Assembly: GCF_025152405.1 (NCBI RefSeq)
Contig: NZ_CP102292.1
Span: 868,001-932,000 of the forward strand
Reading direction: 5' to 3'
Length of the DNA: 64,000 nucleotides
Source of the DNA: [Ruminococcus] lactaris ATCC 29176
GTDB lineage: Bacteria; Bacillota; Clostridia; Lachnospirales; Lachnospiraceae
Position numbers and translations under genes: made by a program
Notes under the pieces: generated by a model
What the model was told of the DNA's origin: nothing
The model's input: only the letters and a program-made list of their open reading frames with translations
Database searches by the model: none
Part shown: one piece after another, positions 29,710 to 37,118 of the stretch
Layout: every line of letters starts with the position of its first letter
How positions within the stretch are numbered: the stretch's first letter is position 1

Positions 29710-29753
29710 AGGAGATGTCTCTCGGGGTCAGTACCGTCAGGCATCTCCTTTTT
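29710..29753 (+). terminator. Riboswitch-controlled terminator
   Basis: AGGAGATG pairs with CATCTCCT, loop of about 24 nt able to pair further, followed by TTTTTC. An upstream GAGATG...ATCTC segment (29669-29690) can compete with the left stem strand, giving a plausible antiterminator. Confidence 0.75.
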
Positions 29754-29826
29754 CTTGAAAATTCATTTTCATTTTCCCGGGGAACAGAGTTGGCACGCAT
29801 CAAAAGAAAAAGAAAGAAGGGTGAAG

Positions 29827-30573
29827 ATGGGACAGACAGAAAATCCAGTTCGCTATAGTATTATAACGGATAAAAACCCAAGGGAGATTGTTATGCTCCG
29901 GGGAAGCGGATGCCGTTATCTGCGGTGTCGTTTCTGTGATTATCATTTGGATTCTTCCAGAAATGAAGAAGAAAACTATAAGATCAACAAAGAGGCACTT
30001 TCTAAGGTAAATGGCATATATCACAGTCTTGAGGTAATCAATTCCGGAAGTTTTCTGGAACTTGATGAAAAGACAATGGAAGAAATCAGGCGGGTCTGTA
30101 AAGAAAAGCAGATCAGTCAGCTCCGGTTTGAGGTCCACTGGATGTATCATAAGCATGTACAGAAGTGGAAGGATTATTTTAAAAAGCAGGGAATCACGCT
30201 GAAGATTAAAATGGGTGTGGAGACATTTGATGATACGTTCAGAAGAGAAGTCTTTGACAAAGGAATGGAAGGCGTTATGCCGGAAGAGATCGCAGGAGTG
30301 GCAGATGAAGTCTGTCTGCTTTTTGGAATCAGTGGGCAGACAGCAGAATCCATGCAGAAAGATATAGAAACGGGATTAAAATATTTTGAACGGATCTGTA
30401 TCAATATTATGGTGGAAAATACAACACCGATCCGTCCGGATCAGGAAGTGATCCGACTTTTTGTGGAACAGATTTATCCGAAATATAAAGAAAACCAAAG
30501 GGTGGATATTTTGCTTCAAAATACAGATTTTGGAGTCGGAGGAGAAGAAAAGGAGAAAGAAGAAAATGAATGA
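29827..30573 (+). CDS. Radical SAM protein, queuine-salvage (QueL-like) candidate
   Basis: 248 residues from ATG 29827 (GAAGGGTGAAG before it). A cluster motif GCRYLRCRFCDYH reads CX4CX2C, one residue longer in the first gap than the classical CX3CX2C. The rest fits a compact radical SAM barrel (EVINSGSFLELDEKT, RFEVHWMYHKH, KMGVETFDDTFR). It sits behind a preQ1-I riboswitch and overlaps by 8 nt a YhhQ transporter. In Clostridioides difficile a radical SAM queuine lyase (QueL) works in queuosine salvage with a YhhQ transporter; the same role is inferred here from context, not from a proven match. No nucleoside hydrolase (QueK) is adjacent. Confidence 0.7.
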   Translation: MGQTENPVRYSIITDKNPREIVMLRGSGCRYLRCRFCDYHLDSSRNEEENYKINKEALSKVNGIYHSLEVINSGSFLELDEKTMEEIRRVCKEKQISQLRFEVHWMYHKHVQKWKDYFKKQGITLKIKMGVETFDDTFRREVFDKGMEGVMPEEIAGVADEVCLLFGISGQTAESMQKDIETGLKYFERICINIMVENTTPIRPDQEVIRLFVEQIYPKYKENQRVDILLQNTDFGVGGEEKEKEENE

Positions 30574-31279
30574 GATATTATTGGTTTTAAGTCTTTTGGT
30601 TATATATGGAAGTGTTCTGTTAGTTTACAGATTATTTGGGAAAAGCGGATTGTATTGTTTTACAGCGATCGCTACGATTACCGCCAATATTGAAGTGCTG
30701 ATCATGGTGGACGCATTCGGAATGGAGCAGACTCTGGGGAATATCCTTTTTGCGTCGACATTTCTTGTTACGGATATCATCAGTGAGGTAGACGGGAAAA
30801 AGGCAGCACAGAAAGCAGTAAATATCGGAATTTTTACGTCGGTATTTTTTATCGTAGTTTCCCAGTCCTGGCTTTTATACAGACCGAGTGCGAGCGACTG
30901 GGCACAGCCGGCGATCAAAGAGATTTTTTCCAATACACCAAGACTGATGATCGTCAGTGTGCTGGTTTATGCAATCTGTCAGCGGTTTGATGTATGGGCT
31001 TATCATAAATGGTGGGCGATTACCAAAAAGCATTTCAATGGAGATTCAAGAAAAGCATTATGGCTGAGAAATAACGGGTCGACACTGATCTCACAGTTAC
31101 TAAATACATTATTGTATACTTTTGGGGCATTCTGGGGAATGTATCAGTTCCCAACTCTGGTCAGTATCGCACTGGCGAGTTATGTGATCTTTATCATTAC
31201 GAGTATTGCAGATACACCATTTGTTTATCTGGCGAGAAAAATGCATGAAAAAGGCAGTATCCCGGAGGGACAGCAGTAA
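30566..31279 (+). CDS. Queuosine precursor transporter, YhhQ/DUF165 family
   Basis: 237 residues from ATG 30566, with about six membrane helices. Family marks: the TDIISEVDGKKAAQKAVNIG segment, the SDWAQPAIKEIF loop and the RFDVWAYHKWW helix start. YhhQ proteins import preQ0, preQ1, or queuine depending on species. It overlaps the radical SAM gene and shares the riboswitch leader. Confidence 0.9.
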   Translation: MNEILLVLSLLVIYGSVLLVYRLFGKSGLYCFTAIATITANIEVLIMVDAFGMEQTLGNILFASTFLVTDIISEVDGKKAAQKAVNIGIFTSVFFIVVSQSWLLYRPSASDWAQPAIKEIFSNTPRLMIVSVLVYAICQRFDVWAYHKWWAITKKHFNGDSRKALWLRNNGSTLISQLLNTLLYTFGAFWGMYQFPTLVSIALASYVIFIITSIADTPFVYLARKMHEKGSIPEGQQ

Positions 31280-31342
31280 GGATTTTATTAAATAATATCA
31301 GAAGTTCAGGGGAAATGCGAAAGACGAACTAACAGGAAAAAG

Positions 31343-31798
31343 TCAGTTAGCAATATCATAGAAGTCAGTCATTTGCGAAAAGATATTTTCCATTATCTGG
31401 CAATGTGAGTGACAGGAAGGACAAAAAAATCTGGGATGTAAAGCACCTGCAGCACACTGGTGCTTTATTGTATCAAGATATTCATAAGTATGCTTAAAAA
31501 ATTCTTTATTTGTAGGTCTGTTGTCAGAACTGCTTCTGCCGAAGACTTTTTTGAGCATACGGTCGTTGGAAGAGACCCATATAGTGAGAATACTATTTCG
31601 TATATTCTTCTCGACACATTTCCATGTTGTGCCGTAGTGATTCGCAATATCAATGTATAAAAATTTCGTAATACAAGAGATACAGTGAGGGTCTTCTTCC
31701 ATAAGAAGGAGGCCGTAGACAATATAATCGTAACCAAGGTTTGTCTTTGAAGTACCAAGCTTTTCAAGTGTATCAAACAATAATTCTTTATAATTCAT
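31343..31798 (-). CDS. Orphan Spo0A C-terminal DNA-binding-domain protein
   Basis: 151 residues from ATG 31798 with AGGAGAAGG before it. The segment ITKFLYIDIANHYGTTWKCVEKNIRNSI and the later VFG...RPTNKEFF match the six-helix Spo0A effector domain, including the recognition-helix region TTWKCVEKNIR. There is no receiver domain: about 30 residues precede the domain. A Cys/His-rich tail (CPSCHSHC) follows and may bind metal. A short Spo0A-like regulator free of phospho-control is implied. Codon use and place at the island edge suggest accessory origin. Confidence 0.78.
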   Translation of the reverse strand: MNYKELLFDTLEKLGTSKTNLGYDYIVYGLLLMEEDPHCISCITKFLYIDIANHYGTTWKCVEKNIRNSILTIWVSSNDRMLKKVFGRSSSDNRPTNKEFFKHTYEYLDTIKHQCAAGALHPRFFCPSCHSHCQIMENIFSQMTDFYDIAN

Positions 31799-31874
31799 GA
31801 ACCTTCTCCTCTCAGATGAGAACATCGTTCCTTGATAATATGTTAAAATGAGATGAAAAAAGACGCAACAAAAA

Positions 31875-31893
31875 TTTTTCGAAGATTTTCGAA
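31875..31893. promoter_or_regulatory. Paired 0A-box-like sites upstream of the Spo0A-domain gene
   Basis: Direct repeats TTTTCGAA at 31876-31883 and 31886-31893, one turn apart; TTTCGAA differs by one base from the core 0A box TGNCGAA. They lie about 80-100 bp upstream of the 31798 start, within a 375-bp gene-free stretch (31799-32173). The rest of that gap holds only the promoter at 32073-32101. Confidence 0.4.
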
Positions 31894-32072
31894 CTCGTGG
31901 GAAATGTTGTAGCCTGCAAATAAAAAGTCAAGGCTAAATTGAAAGAACATTGAAAATTTTATACAGGTTGAGTTTGCACCAGTTTTGATAATGGTCAAGC
32001 CATAAAGTTCCGTGAGTAATGGAAGAAGGCAATGCTTTGAGAAAAAGATGAGAGCAATATTCTGAAAACTAC

Positions 32073-32101
32073 TTGAGATTTTTGGGAAAATCTGCTAAAA
32101 T
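32073..32101 (+). promoter_or_regulatory. Promoter of the leader ORF/surface protein unit
   Basis: TTGAGA (32073-32078), 17-bp spacer, TAAAAT (32096-32101). The transcript would carry about 65 nt before the leader ORF start at 32174. Confidence 0.6.
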
Positions 32102-32173
32102 ACCTTTGTATGTCTATGGGGTAAGGGAATTCATATCCTTTTGCCTTAGAAATTATGGAAGGAGGACTTGACT

Positions 32174-32380
32174 ATGGCAAACGGAAATGCGACAATTATT
32201 GTCGGCTCGGCTCGGCTCGGCTCGGCTCGGCTCGGCTCGGCTCGGCTCGGCAGGAGCATAGTGCCGTTTTTTCAGCGTGTCAAGTCTTATTTCATACAAT
32301 TTATAACGAACCGGTTGCTGGAGACAGGGTGCATTATGCCTTGGCTTCGGCTTTTTGCGTTTGCCGGAGGAAGAAAATAG
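32174..32380 (+). CDS. Leader ORF carrying a (TCGGC)10 tract
   Basis: 68 codons from ATG 32174, preceded by the ideal site GGAAGGAGG. The protein starts MANGNATIIVGSARLG, runs through the repeat as SARLG units, then RSIVPFFQRVKSYF and ends at TAG 32378-32380, 28 nt before the surface-protein start. I recognise no family. Because the repeat unit is 5 bp, loss or gain of one unit changes the downstream frame. With nine units translation would end at TGA 32404-32406, just before ATG 32409; with eight it would stop at TAG 32259-32261. Its likely role is translational control. Confidence 0.6.
   Translation: MANGNATIIVGSARLGSARLGSARLGRSIVPFFQRVKSYFIQFITNRLLETGCIMPWLRLFAFAGGRK
32202..32251 (+). repeat. 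Pentanucleotide microsatellite (TCGGC)10
   Basis: Ten perfect tandem copies, 50 bp, GC-rich in an AT-rich context, located inside the leader ORF 28 bp after its start codon. Slipped-strand changes would shift reading frame. No other simple repeat like this was seen in the window. Confidence 0.97.
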
Positions 32381-32408
32381 CGGATAGAATTATTTTGGAG
32401 GAATGAAA

Positions 32409-34103
32409 ATGAAGAAGAAACTTTTAAGCCTTCTGCTTGCGTTGTGCCTTGTGATGGCACTTGTTCCGATGACAGCGTTTGCAGAAGAGAACGAGCAAAG
32501 CAGCAAAACCTCAATCACAACAGTAGATGAGCTTTTGGAATTTGCAAAAGCTGTGGACAATGGCGAATATGACGATAAAACAGATGCGGTTGTATCTCTT
32601 GATGCAGATTTGGATTTAACAGGTGTTGCGTGGACACCAATTGGCAGCGTATTTGCTGCTGATGGAACTCTGCTGCATTACTTCAGCGGCAAATTTTACG
32701 GAAACGGGCATACGATTTCCAATTTGGATTTTTCCGAAAACTACGGAAAGACAGAGTATCCGTCTTTCGGGTTTTTCAGTGAGGTTTACGGCGCTGAAAT
32801 TTCCGGTTTGACAATTCAAGGCAAGCTGAATGTGTCCAATTCAGGGTATGTCTATTTTGGAACGGTAGCGGGCGTTGCAGCAGACAGCAAAATTTCTGAC
32901 TGTGCTTCAAATGTGTCGTTCACGGATACAGACAAATATATTAACGGTACTGTGGCTTTGTGCGGATATGCGATAAATAGCACGATTGAATACTGCCAAA
33001 ACAAGGGGGATTTTTCAATAACGCAGGATGTCACCTCTTTTCAGATGGGCGGTATCGTAGGTCTTGCTCAAAACAGCACCGTACAGTATTGTGCCAATAC
33101 GGGCGATCTGACCTCTTGGACACCCTGTACTGGCGGAATTGTTGGACAGTTGATTCAGAACTCAAAGGTCATAAATTGTTATTCCACCGGGAAAATAGTT
33201 CCTCTTGGTAAGGGAACTACGGATTTCGGCGGCATTGCAGGTACAGTTGGCACAGGAACAGAAATAAGACATTGTTATTTCGCCGGGGAAGTGGATCTAT
33301 CTCAATATACTGCCACTACACCTTATAAGCGTTTAGGCGGTATTGTCGGCGGTGTTTCTTCTGATACACCCGTTTTTGAAAACAATTATTTCATTGAAAC
33401 AGAAAATGTTACTGCTTGCAGTAAGTATACGGAAGCAGGTACAGCAAAGTCCCTTGAATATATGGAAACTGAGGATTTCTTTAATGAGATTACTACTGCC
33501 GGCGGCAATTATCGATTTAATTCTAATGGAACGCCCCTCTTGCCAGCACCGAAATATGCAGTTTCTTTTGTTGTAACACCTGCTGAGTTGGCGAATGTAG
33601 TCATTAAAGTGAATGGTCAGGAAGTAGCAAACCCGGTTGATTTGGAAACGGGTACTTATACTGTCGAAGTCAGTGCAGATAATTGCGAGGTTTTCAATCT
33701 CAATATTACGATTACGGCTGATACAGCAACTCATACGCAGACTATTGCAATGACTTATTTACCTGCAGACTACACTAAGGTCGACGGAGCCATTGACAAG
33801 GCAAATGCACTGAACAAAGACAACTACAAGGACTTCTCTGCTGTAGAAGCTGCTGTCAAAGCTGTTGTCCGTGGTAAAAATATTATGGAACAATCTGAAG
33901 TAGACAAGATGGCAAAGGCTATCGAAGATGCGATTGCTGCTCTTGAGAAAAAGCCTGCCAGTACCAAACCGGGAACATCCGATAAGTGTCCGCAGACTGG
34001 CGATACAAGCAGCCTTGCCTTGTGGATTGTCCTGCTGTTTACCAGCGGCGGTGCAGCCATTGCTACAACGGTTGTAAGCAGAAAGAAAAAGTACAACAGA
34101 TAA
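32409..34103 (+). CDS. Sortase-anchored surface protein with GLUG-type repeats
   Basis: 564 residues from ATG 32409 (GGAGG at proper distance; ATG 32403 is too close). Signal peptide KKKLLSLLLALCLVMALVPMTAFA. Then a beta-helix-like region with GLUG-type repeats (GNGHTISNLDF, GFFSEV, GGIVGLAQNSTVQYCANTG, GGIVGQLIQNSKVINCYSTG, GGIAGTVGTGTEIRHCYFAG), a small beta domain (about 385-445), a FIVAR-like helical repeat (about 450-510) and a cell-wall sorting signal: CPQTGD, hydrophobic helix, RKKKYNR tail. CPQTG is a variant of LPXTG. Likely an adhesin; binding partner unknown. Expression may be set by the upstream repeat ORF. Confidence 0.88.
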   Translation: MKKKLLSLLLALCLVMALVPMTAFAEENEQSSKTSITTVDELLEFAKAVDNGEYDDKTDAVVSLDADLDLTGVAWTPIGSVFAADGTLLHYFSGKFYGNGHTISNLDFSENYGKTEYPSFGFFSEVYGAEISGLTIQGKLNVSNSGYVYFGTVAGVAADSKISDCASNVSFTDTDKYINGTVALCGYAINSTIEYCQNKGDFSITQDVTSFQMGGIVGLAQNSTVQYCANTGDLTSWTPCTGGIVGQLIQNSKVINCYSTGKIVPLGKGTTDFGGIAGTVGTGTEIRHCYFAGEVDLSQYTATTPYKRLGGIVGGVSSDTPVFENNYFIETENVTACSKYTEAGTAKSLEYMETEDFFNEITTAGGNYRFNSNGTPLLPAPKYAVSFVVTPAELANVVIKVNGQEVANPVDLETGTYTVEVSADNCEVFNLNITITADTATHTQTIAMTYLPADYTKVDGAIDKANALNKDNYKDFSAVEAAVKAVVRGKNIMEQSEVDKMAKAIEDAIAALEKKPASTKPGTSDKCPQTGDTSSLALWIVLLFTSGGAAIATTVVSRKKKYNR

Positions 34104-34319
34104 TTGAATAGCGTTCCATTGTTATATCGAAAGAAAACGCCCAGAATCGTCCCGAAACCATACAGCGGGAAACGGTTTTGGGCGTTCTTTCTTGATGAGC
34201 GTGGCAGGAAGAAGTATAACGAGCTTTGCAGGAAATGCGAAAGGAGCTGCAAGCAGAGCTTCTGTGCCACCGTTATTCACTGCCCACACTATCTATCGAA
34301 AAGGAGAACGAGACAATGA
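34104..34319 (+). CDS. Small conjugative-element-type protein, start uncertain
   Basis: Open from TTG 34104 to TGA 34319. The part from about 34170 (FWAFFLDERGRKKYNELC, RKCERSCKQSF, CPHYLSKRR) looks like a short Cys/Arg-rich ORF I associate with accessory genes of Firmicutes integrative conjugative elements. An inverted repeat AACGCCCA/TGGGCGTT (34136-34186) followed by CTTTCTT lies within it and may instead be the terminator of the surface-protein gene. Its stop overlaps the next ORF (ATGA). Confidence 0.4.
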   Translation: MNSVPLLYRKKTPRIVPKPYSGKRFWAFFLDERGRKKYNELCRKCERSCKQSFCATVIHCPHYLSKRRTRQ

Positions 34320-34420
34320 CAGACTATCCGAACAACATTTCCGCAAAGCTGGAAATCATCAAGGCAAGCGAGATTACCCCGAGAATCCAATACTTTCCAG
34401 TGGATTCCATACAAACATGA
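34316..34420 (+). pseudogene. Truncated N-terminus of a conjugative-element protein
   Basis: 34 codons from ATG 34316, preceded by AAGGAGAACGAG and overlapping the previous stop. The peptide MTDYPNNISAKLEIIKASEI has good translation signals yet ends at TGA 34418 after a few more residues, so it is probably a gene cut by deletion at the island end. No function claimed. Confidence 0.4.
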
Positions 34421-34471
34421 TAGCAATTATTCTCGATAAGCCAGTTGTGAAACCTCTGAATATCTGAGTTG

Positions 34472-34591
34472 ATGGTTGAAAAAGATTTTTGCAGATATTC
34501 GGATATGCCATCCTTATTGGTAGTTACGATGGTTGCAACGATAATATTTTTTGCGTATTTCGTGTTGCATAAGATTGTAAAATACGCTTAA
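34472..34591 (+). CDS. Possible 39-aa single-pass membrane peptide
   Basis: ATG 34472 to TAA 34591. A polar head, one hydrophobic helix (LLVVTMVATIIFFAYFVL) and a short basic tail HKIVKYA. There is no convincing ribosome-binding site, so expression is doubtful. Confidence 0.25.
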   Translation: MVEKDFCRYSDMPSLLVVTMVATIIFFAYFVLHKIVKYA

Positions 34592-34628
34592 AAAGTCCAA
34601 AATAATAGAATCATTTCAGTAAAAGAAA

Positions 34629-34665
34629 AAGCGGAGAACCCTTATTTTAAAGGCTTTCTCCGCTA
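34629..34665 (-). terminator. Terminator of tRNA-Ser
   Basis: On the minus strand AGCGGAGAA pairs with TTCTCCGCT and is followed by TTTTTC. It lies 30 bp beyond the tRNA 3' end. Confidence 0.8.
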
Positions 34666-34695
34666 TCCTTGAAATTACGCACCTTTTTGAAAAAA

Positions 34696-34781
34696 CGGAG
34701 TTGGTGGGATTCGAACCCACGTGCCCCGGAGGGCAAACGCATTTCGAGTGCGCCCCGTTATGACCACTTCGATACAACTCC
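34696..34781 (-). tRNA. tRNA-Ser (anticodon CGA)
   Basis: Read on the minus strand: acceptor GGAGTTG/CAACTCC with discriminator G, D-arm, anticodon stem GCGCA/TGCGT around loop CTCGAAA giving anticodon CGA, a long variable arm (TGCCCTCCGGGGCA) and T-arm GTGGGTTCGAATCCCAC. The long variable arm marks a class II serine tRNA reading UCG. CCA is not encoded. Its 3' end faces the accessory island at 31343-34600; no direct repeat of the 3' end was found at the far edge. Confidence 0.95.
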
Positions 34782-34837
34782 AAAATGTTGTCAAATGCTA
34801 TACAACTCAATCATTATAACAGAAAGCAGGTTAAAAA

Positions 34838-34881
34838 GAAACCCCTTTTATTCCAGTATTTTTCCATAAAATAAAAGGGTT
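34838..34881. other. Inverted repeat between tRNA-Ser and ldh
   Basis: AACCCCTTTTATT pairs with AATAAAAGGGTTT (one mismatch). It could be a terminator or an operator for ldh. Apart from this hairpin, the tRNA and its terminator, the stretch 34592-34970 shows nothing. Confidence 0.4.
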
Positions 34882-34970
34882 TGTGGAATAAAAGTGATGG
34901 AAAGATCAAATAATGTAGAAAGAAAATCTATGCAGAGGATGCAAAACAAAAATAAAAGGAGGCAGACGGG

Positions 34971-35909
34971 GTGATCAATATACAGAAAGCAGCAGTGATC
35001 GGATGTGGATTTGTAGGGGCATCAATAGCCTATACGCTTATGCAGAAAGGGATTTTTTCAGAACTGGTTCTGATTGATGCAGTCATGGAAAAAGCAGAGG
35101 GAGAAGCAATGGATATCAGTCATGGACTTCCATTTGCCCATGCGATGGATATTTATGCGGGAACATATGCCGATATCGCAGATGCATCAATTCTCATTAT
35201 TACAGCAGGGGCAAATCAGAAAGAGGGGGAGACAAGACTGGATCTGGTACAGAAAAATGCAGGTATCATGCGTTCAATTATCGGAAATATCAGAAAAACT
35301 GCTTTTGACGGACTACTTCTGATCGTATCGAATCCGGTAGATATTCTGACAGAGGTTGCACTGAGAGAGTCGGGCTATCCTGAAGAGCGGGTCATCGGTT
35401 CAGGAACTGTTCTTGATACAGCACGATTAAAATACCTGATCAGCGAAGAACTGGAGATTGACAGCAGAAATGTGCATGCTTTTATTGTCGGGGAACATGG
35501 CGACAGTGAGCTTGCAGTGTGGAGTTGTGCCAATATATATGGGATCCCGGTGGAAAAGTTTGCAGAACTGCGGCGGCAGAAGGGATTTTCGGAGGAAATG
35601 AAGGAAATATACTGTAGTGTAAGAGACAGTGCTTATGAGATCATTAAACGAAAAGGAGCGACTTATTATGGAATCGGAATGGCAGCGGCTAAGATTGCAG
35701 AAGCACTGGTCAGGGACAGTCATACGGTTGCACCGGTATCAGTTCATTTAAACGGAGAATACGGACTGCAGGATCTGTGTCTGAGTATTCCGACCGTTCT
35801 GGGAAAAAATGGTGCAGAGCAGATATTAGAAATCAATTTTAATGAAGAAGAAAAAAGGAAATTATGGCATTCGGCAGAGGAACTGAAAAAAATATTAGCC
35901 CGGATCTGA
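34971..35909 (+). CDS. ldh: L-lactate dehydrogenase
   Basis: 312 residues from GTG 34971 with AAAAGGAGG before it. NAD-binding VIGCGFVGASIAYTL, the active-site region LLIVSNPVDILT and GSGTVLDTARLKYLI (substrate Arg), and the catalytic His in FIVGEHGDSELAVWS. In the specificity loop the residues GANQKEGETR have Gln at the position that favours pyruvate over oxaloacetate, so lactate rather than malate dehydrogenase. Monocistronic and convergent with the DtxR-type regulator. Confidence 0.93.
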   Translation: MINIQKAAVIGCGFVGASIAYTLMQKGIFSELVLIDAVMEKAEGEAMDISHGLPFAHAMDIYAGTYADIADASILIITAGANQKEGETRLDLVQKNAGIMRSIIGNIRKTAFDGLLLIVSNPVDILTEVALRESGYPEERVIGSGTVLDTARLKYLISEELEIDSRNVHAFIVGEHGDSELAVWSCANIYGIPVEKFAELRRQKGFSEEMKEIYCSVRDSAYEIIKRKGATYYGIGMAAAKIAEALVRDSHTVAPVSVHLNGEYGLQDLCLSIPTVLGKNGAEQILEINFNEEEKRKLWHSAEELKKILARI

Positions 35910-35945
35910 AAAAACTCCCTCTGGTCGGACTGACACGGAGAGAGT
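35908..35945 (-). terminator. Terminator of the DtxR-family gene
   Basis: On the minus strand ACTCTCTC pairs with GAGGGAGT and is followed by TTTTTTC. It overlaps the end of ldh on the other strand. Confidence 0.75.
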
Positions 35946-35981
35946 CTGAAAGCAGAAAACTGCTTTTGGATTGTCTGAAAT

Positions 35982-36359
35982 TTACTGCTGGTACTTGGAA
36001 ATATGAGCCTTGATTGCCTCAAAACTTTCCGCACTGATCACATGTTCCATCCTGCAGGCATCTTCTGATGCAATCTCCGGGTCTACCCCAAGCTGGGTGA
36101 GCCAGGAAGAAAGCAGGGTATGACGTTCATAAATACGATCTGCAATTTCTTTTCCGGTTTCGGTGAGTGTAATGAAGCCCTCAGGAGAAACGATAATATG
36201 ATGTGCTTCTCTCAGCTTTTTCATGGCAACACTGACACTGGATTTTTTGAAGTTAAGTTCTGTTGCAATATCTACGGATCGTACAACCGGATGAGTCTTA
36301 CTCAACATCAGTATCGTTTCCAGATAATTTTCAGAAGATTCATTTACTTGCATGGACAT
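35982..36359 (-). CDS. DtxR/MntR-family metal-dependent repressor
   Basis: 125 residues: N-terminal winged helix (SSENYLETILMLSKTH, VRSVDIATELNFKKSSVSVAMKKL) and a metal-binding dimerisation domain (ERHTLLSSWLTQLGVDPEIASEDACRMEHVIS), which holds the usual His/Glu/Cys ligands. No SH3-like third domain, so MntR/short IdeR size. The nearby feo promoter has an inverted repeat of the TTAG...CTAA type known for DtxR proteins, so it is the best candidate regulator of the iron locus starting 1.1 kb away. Start ATG 36359 follows AGAGGTGT. Confidence 0.9.
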   Translation of the reverse strand: MSMQVNESSENYLETILMLSKTHPVVRSVDIATELNFKKSSVSVAMKKLREAHHIIVSPEGFITLTETGKEIADRIYERHTLLSSWLTQLGVDPEIASEDACRMEHVISAESFEAIKAHISKYQQ

Positions 36360-36576
36360 ACACCTCTATTACTTATAATTCTTTCCTTGTCCTTTAGTTA
36401 CTATTCACAGCATGAATAATAAATACAGTATAACATAAATAATGAAATATGAACAGCAAATCTTTTTTATATTGATAGATTATGTTATAATTGAACAAAT
36501 AATAGAAAGCGTTTTTTCTTTATATATACCAGTGAGGAAATGGCATAGAGAGAAAAGATTAAAGGGAGAGGGTTGA

Positions 36577-37008
36577 ATGAAAAGAGAGGAGATCCAGAGG
36601 CTGATCCGGATTGCAGAAGAGCAGATGAGCCATGCCTATGCTCCATATTCGCATTTTCAGGTAGGTGCGGCACTCCTGACAGCCGGTGGAAAAGTGTATG
36701 CAGGCTGTAATATTGAAAATGCGGCATATACACCGTCGAATTGTGCGGAAAGGACCGCGTTTTTTAAAGCTGTAAGCGAGGGCGAAAGGAAATTTTCAGC
36801 AATCTGTATTGTTGGTGGAATGAACGGGATTGCAGTGGAGTATACAGCTCCCTGTGGTGTGTGCCGGCAGGTGATGATGGAATTTTGTCAACCGGAGACT
36901 TTTCAGATTATTCTTGCGGTGGACGAGGAAAATTATAAAGTCTGTTCTTTACGGGAACTGTTTCCGTTTGGCTTCGGGCCGGATAATTTGCAGGAACGGG
37001 ATGAATAA
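36577..37008 (+). CDS. cdd: Cytidine deaminase
   Basis: 143 residues. Zinc-site motifs NCAERTAFFKA (catalytic Glu with Cys ligand) and PCGVCRQVM (two further Cys ligands), preceded by YAPYSHFQVGAALLT. Deaminates cytidine and deoxycytidine for pyrimidine salvage. A TATAAT box lies at 36486-36491, about 85 bp upstream, without a good -35. Confidence 0.95.
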   Translation: MKREEIQRLIRIAEEQMSHAYAPYSHFQVGAALLTAGGKVYAGCNIENAAYTPSNCAERTAFFKAVSEGERKFSAICIVGGMNGIAVEYTAPCGVCRQVMMEFCQPETFQIILAVDEENYKVCSLRELFPFGFGPDNLQERDE

Positions 37009-37053
37009 AAATGCAGAGATTTGTATGAGAGTACAGGTCTTTGCATTTTTTTT
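37009..37053 (+). terminator. Terminator of cdd
   Basis: AATGCAGAGATTTGTA pairs (with wobbles) with TACAGGTCTTTGCATT and runs into TTTTTTTT. Confidence 0.85.
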
Positions 37054-37118
37054 ACACCTGAGAAATTCGCAAAGCATCTTTTTGTAGTTCATGAAAAAAG
37101 AGGTTATTGATAAAAATT

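Noticed and set aside
32155-32406. The 83-residue frame through the TCGGC tract from ATG 32155 as a separate gene
   Set aside because: The ATG at 32155 has no binding site of its own; the sequence after it, GGAGG, serves ATG 32174. The downstream part of this frame matters only as the re-framed product when the repeat number changes.
34128-34193. Firm call of a terminator for the surface-protein gene
   Set aside because: The inverted repeat also lies inside a plausible small ORF and the T-run is broken by C; noted in that entry but not called separately.
34696-34781. tRNA 3'-end direct repeat marking an intact integrated element
   Set aside because: No second copy of the tRNA end was found near 31280-31340 and no integrase gene is present.
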